A DNA stretch of 64,000 nucleotides, taken from Pyrinomonadaceae bacterium (lineage in GTDB: Bacteria; Acidobacteriota; Blastocatellia; Pyrinomonadales; Pyrinomonadaceae). The stretch spans positions 40,083 to 104,082 of the forward strand of contig JAGOBH010000009.1 in the NCBI GenBank assembly GCA_017983495.1. The letters run 5' to 3'. The notes beneath the pieces are model-generated. The model was not told the origin of the DNA and did no database searches. It saw only the letters and a program-made list of their open reading frames with translations. Position numbers and translations under genes: made by a program. Positions 44,549 through 51,341 of the stretch are shown one piece after another (the first letter of the stretch is position 1; every line of letters starts with the position of its first letter).

Positions 44549-45453
44549 TTCTGATCTCGCCACCAATCAATTGTCTCGGCCAATGCCGAACGAAGATCCG
44601 TTTGTGGCTTAAATTCCACTTCGTCCCGTAATCGGGTAATATCTGCCACCAGCTGTTTTGGTTCGCCTGCCGAATTCGGAATGGCACCTAGCCTAAGCAG
44701 TTCGGGTTTGCCAATTATTTCTGCGATCATCACCGCTACATCAGCAAGCTTTGTCGACACTCCGCTACCGATGTTGACAGCTCCGCCGACATCGCTATCG
44801 AGCAGATCGACGAAGGCCGCTCCCGCATCTTCAACGAACATAAAGTCCCTGATCTGTTCACCCGACGAGCATTTTGCTTCGTCATCGTTGAGCAGCGATC
44901 GAATTACGAACGGAACAAATCTCCCCGGCTGCTCCCACTCGCCAAAAAGGAAAAACACTCTTCCCCAAGCATAACTGACCGAGGTTTTCCGGGCAATCGT
45001 TTCAAGCCGCATATGCAATTCGTGCTTTGCCTGGCCATATAGTGTATCAGGGCCGATGGGCGAAGTCGTTTCCTGAAATACCCCGTTACCCGTTTGCCAG
45101 TCGTACTCAGCACATGTGCCGGCTGAGACGATCCGGTTTCCACCCGCACTGACGAAACTTTCAAACAATCGCTCACTGGCCGCGACCCACTGGTTATTTT
45201 CCGGCGCGTTCCAGAATTTTCCGTGTTCGACATACCAGGCAAAATGCAAAAGGTGGCTTGGGTTTACCGATCGAATAAGCCGATCCACAGCAGCCGAATC
45301 AAGCAGATCAACGTCATGGCAGACGATGCCGGGAATATCACTGACAGCACTACGGGCCGTTACCCCGTGAACCTCATATCCACGTTGAAGCAGGTATTTG
45401 ATCGTGGTGCGTCCGACAAAACCACTTGCTCCGGTAAGTAGGACCCTTTTCAT
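44545..45453 (-). CDS. NAD(P)-dependent sugar epimerase/reductase (extended SDR)
   Basis: 302 residues. Rossmann LLTGASGFVGRTTIKYLL (GxxGxxG), active-site TLYGQAKHELH (YxxxK), substrate region YAWGRVFFLFGEWEQPGRFVPFV and NIGSGVSTKLADVAVMIAEI. It belongs with the RmlD/4-ketoreductase-epimerase type. Placed directly after the C-methyltransferase gene (adjacent stop and start), it is the likely last step that reduces the 4-keto group of the CDP-linked C-methyl sugar. Confidence 0.87.
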   Translation of the reverse strand: MKRVLLTGASGFVGRTTIKYLLQRGYEVHGVTARSAVSDIPGIVCHDVDLLDSAAVDRLIRSVNPSHLLHFAWYVEHGKFWNAPENNQWVAASERLFESFVSAGGNRIVSAGTCAEYDWQTGNGVFQETTSPIGPDTLYGQAKHELHMRLETIARKTSVSYAWGRVFFLFGEWEQPGRFVPFVIRSLLNDDEAKCSSGEQIRDFMFVEDAGAAFVDLLDSDVGGAVNIGSGVSTKLADVAVMIAEIIGKPELLRLGAIPNSAGEPKQLVADITRLRDEVEFKPQTDLRSALAETIDWWRDQK

Positions 45454-46686
45454 CTAGTTACCAAATGTTTGCAAGGCCGGGATCGACACCACACACTGTC
45501 CGCCCCATTCACTAATATACGACAGCTGAGCCAGTATCTCTTGCTTAATATTCCACGGCAAGATCAAGATATAGTCCGGCTTATTCGCTCTTATATTTGT
45601 TTCGTCAACTATCGGAATATGGCTGGCGGGCATAAACCTGCCCTGCTTGTGTGGGGACGCATCGACGACAAACTCAACCAGATCACGCCTGACACCGCAA
45701 TAATTTAATAGTGTGTTTCCCTTGGCGGCAGCACCATACGCCACAACGCGTTTTCCCGCCCGTTTTTGCTCAATAAGAAACGACAACAACTCATACTTTA
45801 TCCTCTCAACACTGGGTTGGAAATTGAGATAATAGTCAATGCTCTGCAACCCGGCCGCTTTCTCTTTGGCGAGCAATGCATCAACCCGCGGCGTGGTCTC
45901 ATGGGTTAAGTCGCCGCTATGCCTGGCGTATATCCGCAAGCTTCCGCCGTGCGTCGACAGCTCATCGACATCAAATATATCGAGACCGTGTGCCGTAAAG
46001 ATCCGCTTGACGGTGTACAGCGACAAATAGGAAAAATGTTCGTGATAGATCGTATCAAACTGATTATTTGCCACAAGCTGCATCAGATGTGGAAATTCCA
46101 TCGTGATTACACCGGACGGCTTTAGAGCAACCGCGAGCCCGGCGACAAAGTCGTTAATGTCAGGCACATGTGCAAGGACGTTATTTCCGAGCAGCAGATC
46201 GGCTTGGCGTCCATCGCCGGATAATCTCTCGGCAAGAGCGGTTCCAAAAAACTCGGTCAGTGTCTCGATCTGCTTTTCGCGGGCGACGCGAGCGGTGCTA
46301 AGCGTCGGCTCGATACCGAGAACCGGTACCGCCTTATCCCGGAAATACTGAAGCAGGTATCCGTCATTCGACGCGATCTCGATAACCTGCGACGTGTGGC
46401 CAAACCCAAACCGCTCGCACATCATCTCGACATATCGGCGGGAGTGCTCAAGCCAGGATTGCGAAAACGAGGAAAAATACAGATAGTCCTGATCAAATAT
46501 CTCGTCGGCCTTTTTGTATTCCTCGATCTGAACCAGGAAGCACTCTTCGCAAACGAACACGCGCAGAGGATAAAAGACCTCAGGTTCGTTCAACCGGTCT
46601 TTGCTGAGGTACGAGTTCGACGGCGGACTGCTGCCCAGGTCGACAAACTCGTGTGTCAGAGCATTTTGACAAAATCGACAATTCAT
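45454..46686 (-). CDS. Sugar C-methyltransferase (Methyltransf_13/Methyltransf_14 type, TylCIII/NovU-like)
   Basis: 410 residues with the three-part architecture of deoxysugar C-methyltransferases. Residues 1-62 bind zinc: CRFCQNAL then a CEEC-type pair in VCEECFLVQ. Residues ~85-250 are the SAM domain with VIEIASNDGYLLQYF and DLLLGNNVLAHVPDIND. Residues ~250-405 are the C-terminal domain with FSYLSLYTVKRIFTAHGL and VAYGAAAKGNTLLNYCG. TylCIII, NovU and relatives methylate C3 or C5 of NDP-4-keto-6-deoxysugars. Here it sits between CDP-glucose dehydratase/epimerase genes and an SDR reductase, so a CDP-4-keto-6-deoxyhexose is the expected substrate. Confidence 0.9.
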   Translation of the reverse strand: MNCRFCQNALTHEFVDLGSSPPSNSYLSKDRLNEPEVFYPLRVFVCEECFLVQIEEYKKADEIFDQDYLYFSSFSQSWLEHSRRYVEMMCERFGFGHTSQVIEIASNDGYLLQYFRDKAVPVLGIEPTLSTARVAREKQIETLTEFFGTALAERLSGDGRQADLLLGNNVLAHVPDINDFVAGLAVALKPSGVITMEFPHLMQLVANNQFDTIYHEHFSYLSLYTVKRIFTAHGLDIFDVDELSTHGGSLRIYARHSGDLTHETTPRVDALLAKEKAAGLQSIDYYLNFQPSVERIKYELLSFLIEQKRAGKRVVAYGAAAKGNTLLNYCGVRRDLVEFVVDASPHKQGRFMPASHIPIVDETNIRANKPDYILILPWNIKQEILAQLSYISEWGGQCVVSIPALQTFGN

Positions 46687-46719
46687 AATGTCCTAAACCG
46701 AAAGTTCCGCATCCATTGC

Positions 46720-47265
46720 CTAAAACGGCAAACTCAAGTCGGCTAAATAAGGAAGAGCGGCATCCCGTTCTGAGATGATCGGTTCAGCTACTTTCCAAGC
46801 GATCGCGAGCTGTGGATCGTTCCAGCGAATGCCTGCGGCGAGATCAGACTTGTATGGAACGTCGATCTTATATTCGATAGTCGTGTCGTCTGCCAAGGTG
46901 CAAAACCCGTGAGCAAATCCCGCCGGAATATAAATGGCCCGATCATTGGTTCCGGTAAGTTCGACCGATTCCCAGTGCAAAAATGTCTCGGATTCTTTTC
47001 GAAGATCAACAAAGACATCAATAATTGCCCCGTGGGAAACGCGGACGATCTTTGTTTCAACGAGTGGCGGCAACTGAAAATGAAGCCCCCGGAGTGTATT
47101 AGTTCTCCGATTGAACGATACGCTCTCCTGTTCCCACTCGGTGATGAGCCCGTTTTGCGCTAATATCTTGCGTTCATAGGTTCGAACAAAGAACCCTCGC
47201 TCGTCACGTATCGGTTCGAGTTCGAAAATGTAGGCGCCAGCCAGTTTAGTTGGTAGTAGCCGCAT
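46720..47265 (-). CDS. dTDP-4-dehydrorhamnose 3,5-epimerase family protein, probably acting on a CDP-sugar
   Basis: 181 residues from ATG 47265, which has GAGGGG four nucleotides upstream; the gene overlaps the end of rfbG by 20 bp. RmlC cupin: RDERGFFVRTYE, NTLRGLHFQLPPLVETKIVRV with catalytic His in RGLH, DVFVDLRKESETFLHWESVEL and IPAGFAHGFCTL. All catalytic positions look intact, unlike the divergent relative at 27241. Because the neighbours make CDP-4-keto-6-deoxyglucose, it likely epimerises C3 and/or C5 of that sugar before or after C-methylation. Confidence 0.88.
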   Translation of the reverse strand: MRLLPTKLAGAYIFELEPIRDERGFFVRTYERKILAQNGLITEWEQESVSFNRRTNTLRGLHFQLPPLVETKIVRVSHGAIIDVFVDLRKESETFLHWESVELTGTNDRAIYIPAGFAHGFCTLADDTTIEYKIDVPYKSDLAAGIRWNDPQLAIAWKVAEPIISERDAALPYLADLSLPF

Positions 47266-48313
47266 TGATCCCCTCAAATAATTCGATCTGTCGGCTTGTT
47301 AGGCTGATAAGATCTTCGCCGTTCTTAAACCCGCGGTACCATTCAGCCGTCAATCTAACAGCGTCAGCCAACGCCAGCTTAGGCGTCCATTGCAACTTAG
47401 ACCTTGCATTCGAACTATCAAGTTTGAGCAAGTGCGATTCGTGCGGCTGTTTGCCGTCGGCGATAGCCCATGTGACCCCGCCATCCCACATTCCCTTGAT
47501 CTCATTCAAGATCCAGCCAACCTCTTTCGCATCTTCGTCCGACGGTCCGAAATTCCATGCATCAGCGCATTTTAGGTCACCTTCGAAGAGCCGTTTAGCC
47601 AGGGCCATATAACCATTTAACGGATCTAGTACATGCTGCCAAGGACGAACAGACGCAGGATTACGTATGGCCAGCTCGTCGCCAAAGATCAGTGACCTGA
47701 AAACATCCGGCAACAATCGATCTTCAGACCAGTCGCCCCCGCCGATCACGTTTCCGGCTCGGGCCGTCGCTACCAAAGGGCCGCCATCGCCATAAAATGA
47801 ATTTCGATATGCGGCAACGGCCAGTTCGGCACAGGCTTTGCTGTTGGCATACGGGTCAAATCCGCCAAGCCGGTCGCTTTCGACGTATCCGAGTTCACGT
47901 TCCTCATTTTCGTAGACCTTGTCGGTGGTTACGATAACGGCCGATTTGACAGAGCCAACGTTACGGATCGCTTCCAATACGTGGACAGTTCCCATCAAAT
48001 TAGTCGAATATGTGTCAACCGGCATTCGATACGACCTGCGAACCAGCGACTGAGCAGCAAGGTGAAATACAATCTCAGGCTGAACGTCCACCATCAGCTT
48101 CTCAAACGAATTGAGATCACGAATGTCGCCGATTACGGAACGAATCTGTTCGGCAATTCGCAAATCACTAAAAAGACTGGGTTGAGTGTCCGGTTCGAGA
48201 GCAAAGCCACATACATCGGCCCCAAAGGAATTTAGCCAAAATGCGAGCCAGCTACCCTTGAAACCGGTATGACCGGTGATCAAAATCCGTTTTCCGTTCC
48301 AAAAATCGACCAT
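47246..48313 (-). CDS. rfbG: CDP-glucose 4,6-dehydratase
   Basis: 355 residues, extended SDR. KRILITGHTGFKGSWLAFWL is the diagnostic CDP-glucose dehydratase opening (GHTGFKG). Then FHLAAQSLVRRSYRMPVDTYSTN, TTDKVYENEERELGYVE with the catalytic Thr-Asp-Lys, and DPYANSKACAEL with YxxxK. GGGDWSEDRLLPDV and ASVRPWQHVLDPLNGY complete the signature. It converts CDP-glucose to CDP-4-keto-6-deoxyglucose using bound NAD. It directly abuts rfbF. Confidence 0.96.
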   Translation of the reverse strand: MVDFWNGKRILITGHTGFKGSWLAFWLNSFGADVCGFALEPDTQPSLFSDLRIAEQIRSVIGDIRDLNSFEKLMVDVQPEIVFHLAAQSLVRRSYRMPVDTYSTNLMGTVHVLEAIRNVGSVKSAVIVTTDKVYENEERELGYVESDRLGGFDPYANSKACAELAVAAYRNSFYGDGGPLVATARAGNVIGGGDWSEDRLLPDVFRSLIFGDELAIRNPASVRPWQHVLDPLNGYMALAKRLFEGDLKCADAWNFGPSDEDAKEVGWILNEIKGMWDGGVTWAIADGKQPHESHLLKLDSSNARSKLQWTPKLALADAVRLTAEWYRGFKNGEDLISLTSRQIELFEGINAATTN

Positions 48314-49081
48314 TTACCAGACTTTCCAAGGCGGATTCCCGCTGTTCCATTCCGCTTCTAGCTGACGTTTGTCGCGCAATGTGTCCATACACTGCCAAAA
48401 ATCATTGTGCTTATAGGCAACAAGTTGACCCTCGTTTGCCAATCTTTCGAGGGCATCGATCTCGAGTATGCTATTGTCGCCGGACAAATACTCGAAAACC
48501 TTTGGTTCAAATACTATAAAGCCCCCGTTGATCCAGCCCTCATGGGTTTGGGGCTTCTCACTAAAGCCCGCCGTCGAGTCGGGGTTGATGAGCAATTCAC
48601 CATAACGAGCGGGCGGGTGAACGGCTGTGACAGTCGCGATCTTGCCGTGCGACCTGTGAAAATCGATCAATTGCCCGATGTCCACGCTACTGACACCATC
48701 GCCATAAGTGACGATAAAGGTCTCGCCGCTCAAATAGGGCTCAAGCCTCTTAACCCGGCCGCCGGTCATAGAATTTTGCCCGGTTTCTATGAGATTTACT
48801 CTCCAATCTTCGCACTCGCGTTCGCGAATATTGATCGTCCCGTCAGCCAGATTTATCAGGAGGTCCCCACTCAATGATTGGTAGTCGTAGAAAAAGCGCT
48901 TGATGATCTCGCCCTTGTAACCCAATGCAATATAAAAATCATTTAGGCCATAGTGAGAAAATATCTTCATTATGTGCCAGAGTACCGGGCGTCCGCCGAT
49001 CTCGACCATCGGCTTGGGTTTGATCTCAGTTTCTTCGGCAAGGCGAGTTCCGAGTCCTCCTGCCAAAATTACAACTTTCAT
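48314..49081 (-). CDS. rfbF: Glucose-1-phosphate cytidylyltransferase
   Basis: 255 residues. KVVILAGGLGTRLAEETEIKPKPMVEIGGRP is the full RfbF/AscA signature; GYKGEIIKRFFYDY, YGDGVSSVDIGQLIDFH with the metal-binding Asp, GFSEKPQTHEGWINGGFFV-like text (GWINGGFIVFEPKV) and DFWQCMDTLRDK all match. It makes CDP-glucose from CTP and glucose-1-phosphate, the first committed step of the deoxysugar branch. It is the first gene of the leftward polysaccharide locus, so the operon's main promoter should lie upstream of 49081. The Shine-Dalgarno is weak. Confidence 0.96.
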   Translation of the reverse strand: MKVVILAGGLGTRLAEETEIKPKPMVEIGGRPVLWHIMKIFSHYGLNDFYIALGYKGEIIKRFFYDYQSLSGDLLINLADGTINIRERECEDWRVNLIETGQNSMTGGRVKRLEPYLSGETFIVTYGDGVSSVDIGQLIDFHRSHGKIATVTAVHPPARYGELLINPDSTAGFSEKPQTHEGWINGGFIVFEPKVFEYLSGDNSILEIDALERLANEGQLVAYKHNDFWQCMDTLRDKRQLEAEWNSGNPPWKVW

Positions 49082-49178
49082 ATTTGATAAGTTAGCGAAA
49101 TAAAAAACAGATTAGCATGGGAGTCGATCCTAAGTCAGCCTGATCAGGGATTTAACTTAAAGCGATCGAATGAGCTCT

Positions 49179-49351
49179 GTTTTATGCCAGACAGTGCCTG
49201 TTTTGATCAGAAAAGCGATTGTTTTGTGTTGAAATGGCGTTGGTTTAGACAAAAGCTCAGGTTTTTTGTGTTGATCTGCGGTTGTCTTGTGAAGATCAGG
49301 GGCTGATTGGCGTCAGAAAGCGGGTTTTTGATGCAGGATCGGCGGGTTTTT
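49179..49351 (+). repeat. Degenerate ~21-bp periodic array of GTTT(T) tracts
   Basis: G followed by a T-tract recurs at 49179, 49200, 49221, 49243, 49261, 49281 (interrupted), 49324 and 49346, with a weaker GCTGATT at 49302. The mean step is 20.9 bp, two helical turns. Bases between tracts are only loosely conserved (several have GATC or GAxxxGC). The spacing would phase T-tracts on one DNA face, giving curvature. Confidence 0.55.
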
Positions 49352-49395
49352 ATGTAAAAAACCGGAAATATCGTGTTGCATAGATGAAATAATGC

Positions 49396-49424
49396 TTGAC
49401 AGGTGCAATTTCTAGCTGTACATT
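49396..49424 (+). promoter_or_regulatory. Sigma70-type promoter for the Fn3-like gene
   Basis: TTGACA at 49396-49401, a 17-bp spacer and TACATT at 49419-49424. It is 73 bp upstream of the ATG at 49497 and just downstream of the phased T-tracts. Confidence 0.7.
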
Positions 49425-49496
49425 TGTATTAGAAACACCAACATATGTTTCTTACACATAAAATACACAATCGGAAAACAGGAGAGAAAAAATAAG

Positions 49497-50111
49497 ATGA
49501 ATTTCAGAATTATTAGTGAAAATGACCTGGCGGATTTTGCCGCCAATGTGGCGTTGCTGCTGGACGGTTCGGAGCTCGCGTCGATCGACGGCAGCGTTCG
49601 TTCGGCTCTGTACGCGGCGATCGGGTCGCTGCCGGCGACGCTGGCGACACAGGCGGCCGATGCCGCGATAGCCGAGGGTGCCCGCAAGGCTCGGGTCAGC
49701 CAGCGTAACGCGACGCGAAAACAGATCCGTGCCCTGATGGGCCAGGTCCGCGACGCGCTAAAGGCGGGCCTTGCTCCAAAAAAGGAATACGATCTGTGCG
49801 GGTTTGACTATCCGGCCGAGCGGAGCACGTACGAGGCTCAGTCGCCGACAAACCTCTCGGCGTTCGGGTATTCGAACGGCATTAACAAACTACGTTTTTC
49901 GGGCAACAACCGCCCCGGGCGCGTGGTTTACGAGATCTGGCGTCGACACGGCGACACCGCCGACTGGGGGCTGCACGCCACCACAAAACGCCAGAGCCAT
50001 ACGGACACCGGCATCACACCGGGCCAGTACTATGAGTACAAGGTGCGGGCCGTCGCGGCCAAGTCGGTCTCGCATTTTTCAAATTCGGCGGTGGTGTATG
50101 GCGTTTCGTGA
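49497..50111 (+). CDS. Protein with helical N-terminal half and Fn3-like C-terminal domain
   Basis: 204 residues, no signal peptide; AGGAGAG lies about 10 nt before the ATG. Residues 1-90 are Ala-rich helices (ALYAAIGSLPATLATQAADA) ending in a basic run (RKARVSQRNATRKQIRALMG). Residues ~115-204 look like a fibronectin type III sandwich (NNRPGRVVYEIWRRHGD ... TDTGITPGQYYEYKVRAVAA ... FSNSAVVYG). I do not recognise a named family for the whole. It is monocistronic with a strong promoter and an unusual phased upstream region, so it may be highly expressed. Heptamer repeats follow its stop. Confidence 0.75.
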   Translation: MNFRIISENDLADFAANVALLLDGSELASIDGSVRSALYAAIGSLPATLATQAADAAIAEGARKARVSQRNATRKQIRALMGQVRDALKAGLAPKKEYDLCGFDYPAERSTYEAQSPTNLSAFGYSNGINKLRFSGNNRPGRVVYEIWRRHGDTADWGLHATTKRQSHTDTGITPGQYYEYKVRAVAAKSVSHFSNSAVVYGVS

Positions 50112-50148
50112 GCGGGATCGGTCACAAAGAAAAAGAGGTTTTTTTTTA

Positions 50149-50329
50149 GCCACGAATAACACGAATGGCACGAATAACACGGGAAGATAAAACTTAGGGT
50201 CGGCGGTGGCCATATACCCGGCCCTTTTTCACTTTTTCACATTTCCCCTTTTTCACTTTGCACCCTCGCAACCTCGAAGACTGAAAACCGAAGAATTTTT
50301 TGCCACGAATTTACACGAATGGCACGAAT
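50149..50329 (+). repeat. CACGAAT heptamer clusters, two copies 153 bp apart
   Basis: GCCACGAAT-AACACGAATGGCACGAAT begins at 50149 and a near-identical GCCACGAAT-TTACACGAATGGCACGAAT at 50302. Each cluster has three CACGAAT units. A GGCGGT(G/C)...CCGGGCCCTTT-type block and TTTTCAC units follow in both copies, so the whole module is duplicated in tandem. Confidence 0.75.
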
Positions 50330-50386
50330 GGGAACGAGTGATAGAGAAAAGGGCTCGTGGCGGTCATCTACCGGGCCCTTTCCTAA

Positions 50387-50545
50387 CTTTTTCACCTATT
50401 CACTTTCTCACTTTTTCACCTTTTCACCTTTTCACCTTTTCACCTTTTCACTTTTTCACTTTTTCACTTTCTCACTTTTTCACTTTCTCACTTTTTCACT
50501 TTTTCACTTTCGCACTTTCTCCCTATCTCCCCTTCTCCCGGTCTC
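50387..50545 (+). repeat. TTTTCAC tandem heptamer tract
   Basis: About 20 units of (T/C)TTTTCAC-type heptamers with small variants (TTTCTCAC, CCTTTTCAC) from 50387 to about 50520, grading into CT-rich sequence. The same motif appears in short form at 50222-50260 and 63741-63762. Confidence 0.8.
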
Positions 50546-50546
50546 C

Positions 50547-50900
50547 CTATTCACTATTCCCGAACGCAAAGCGGCGGAGGTCGAAGTGGGATTTTAGGCG
50601 GCTGCAGACTACGTCGCAGAGTTCGAAGATGGTGTCGTCCGAGACGCGGTAGTTGACGGTCAGGCCTTGTTTGCGGCGGGCGACGACGCCGGCATCGTGA
50701 AGAATGCCGAGGTGTTTTGAGACGTTCGCCTGGTTGGCACCGGTCGCGGCGACGAGCTCGGTGACGTTCATTTCACGTTCCCCGAGCGTGTGCAGCAGCT
50801 TGAGCCGCATCGGTTCGGACATCAGTCGAAAACGTCCGGCGATCATCTCGAGAGCTGCGTCGTTCAGGTCCAGCTTTTTTAAATCGGGTTTCTTTTTCAT
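50547..50900 (-). CDS. ArsR/SmtB-family transcriptional regulator
   Basis: 117 residues from ATG 50900; an in-frame GTG at 50930 is less likely. Winged helix: FRLMSEPMRLKLLHTLGEREMNVTELV, recognition helix TGANQANVSKHLGILH, wing VVARRKQGLTVNYRVSD. The metal-binding ELCVCDL of ArsR is absent, and the only Cys are in the C-terminal helix (FELCDVVCSRLKSH), a position that could sense thiol, persulfide or metal ligands. It is divergent from the DUF2892-TolC-MFP-RND operon and most likely represses it; palindromic sites lie in the intergenic gap. Confidence 0.9.
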   Translation of the reverse strand: MKKKPDLKKLDLNDAALEMIAGRFRLMSEPMRLKLLHTLGEREMNVTELVAATGANQANVSKHLGILHDAGVVARRKQGLTVNYRVSDDTIFELCDVVCSRLKSHFDLRRFAFGNSE

Positions 50901-50933
50901 TACTTCTTTATACCCGCTTACGGGTGACACACC

Positions 50934-50957
50934 TATATATGGCCGCCTCGATATATA
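50934..50957. promoter_or_regulatory. Possible ArsR-type operator near the regulator gene
   Basis: TATATAT (50934-50940) and ATATATA (50951-50957) form an inverted repeat separated by 10 bp, 34 bp upstream of the regulator start. AT-rich imperfect palindromes are usual ArsR-family targets. Confidence 0.4.
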
Positions 50958-51044
50958 ATACTAATTAGATACACGTTATGCAAGCTGCTAAACAGATCGC
51001 ACGCAACAATATCATCGCGGCTATTGCAGGAGCATAGTGTGCTC

Positions 51045-51072
51045 TTGACAACATAATATCGGTTGCGATAAT
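51045..51072 (+). promoter_or_regulatory. Promoter of the DUF2892-TolC-MFP-RND operon
   Basis: TTGACA at 51045-51050, 16-bp spacer, GATAAT at 51067-51072; 62 bp upstream of the first start codon. Confidence 0.65.
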
Positions 51073-51082
51073 CTGACCTTAC

Positions 51083-51104
51083 TATATTGCTACGCGGTAA
51101 TATA
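51083..51104. promoter_or_regulatory. Candidate ArsR-type operator overlapping the operon start site
   Basis: TATATTGC (51083-51090) and GGTAATATA (51096-51104) form an imperfect palindrome centred about 15-20 bp past the -10 box, where a bound repressor would block transcription. It resembles the AT-rich repeat near the regulator gene. Confidence 0.45.
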
Positions 51105-51133
51105 TAGAGATTGACAGTGAGGACATAACACAA

Positions 51134-51322
51134 ATGAACGTCGACAGAATGCTCCATCTTATAGCCGGCAGCCTGATATTTATCAGCGTCGTGCTCGGCT
51201 TTTGGGTCAGCCCGTATTTTTTCTATTTCACCGGCTTTATCGGGCTCAATCTGGTCCAGTCGTCCTTTACGAACTGGTGCCCGATGATGACCTTTTTAAG
51301 AATGGCGGGTTTTAAGGACTAA
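51134..51322 (+). CDS. DUF2892 (YgaP-like transmembrane) protein
   Basis: 62 residues. Opening NVDRMLHLIAGSLIFISVVLGFW, then a second helix (YFFYFTGFIGLNLVQSSF) and the family end NWCPMMTFLRMAGF with the conserved CP. These two-helix proteins form the membrane part of rhodanese YgaP or occur alone, often with sulfur-related or ArsR-controlled genes. It is the first gene of the operon. The single Cys beside Pro may carry persulfide or simply be structural. Confidence 0.88.
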   Translation: MNVDRMLHLIAGSLIFISVVLGFWVSPYFFYFTGFIGLNLVQSSFTNWCPMMTFLRMAGFKD

Positions 51323-51341
51323 CGGCGGCCGAGGTGCGGGC

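Larger units (their letters stand above)
49082..49496. other. 415-bp divergent gene-free region
   Basis: It separates rfbF (leftward) from the Fn3-like gene (rightward). It holds a periodic array of G-T-tracts (49179-49351) and a good rightward promoter (49396-49424). I see no open frame of interest and no convincing leftward promoter, although the polysaccharide locus must start here. Confidence 0.65.
50112..50546. other. 435-bp gene-free region made of repeats
   Basis: Between the Fn3-like gene and the convergent arsR-type gene. It is almost wholly repeat: two copies of a ~153-bp module (CACGAAT units, then a GGCGGTGGCCATATACCCGG-like block, then TTTTCAC units), the second extended into a long TTTTCAC tract. 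Translated frames here are low-complexity artefacts. Confidence 0.75.

Noticed and set aside
49179..49351. Possible CRISPR-like array
   Set aside because: Repeat units are too short and degenerate, and only the T-tracts are periodic.
50387..50545. Possible CRISPR-like array
   Set aside because: Units are 7 bp and contiguous; there are no spacers of constant length and no cas genes.
50206..50652. Phe/Ser-rich open frames across the TTTTCAC tract
   Set aside because: Low-complexity translation of a heptamer repeat, not a gene.
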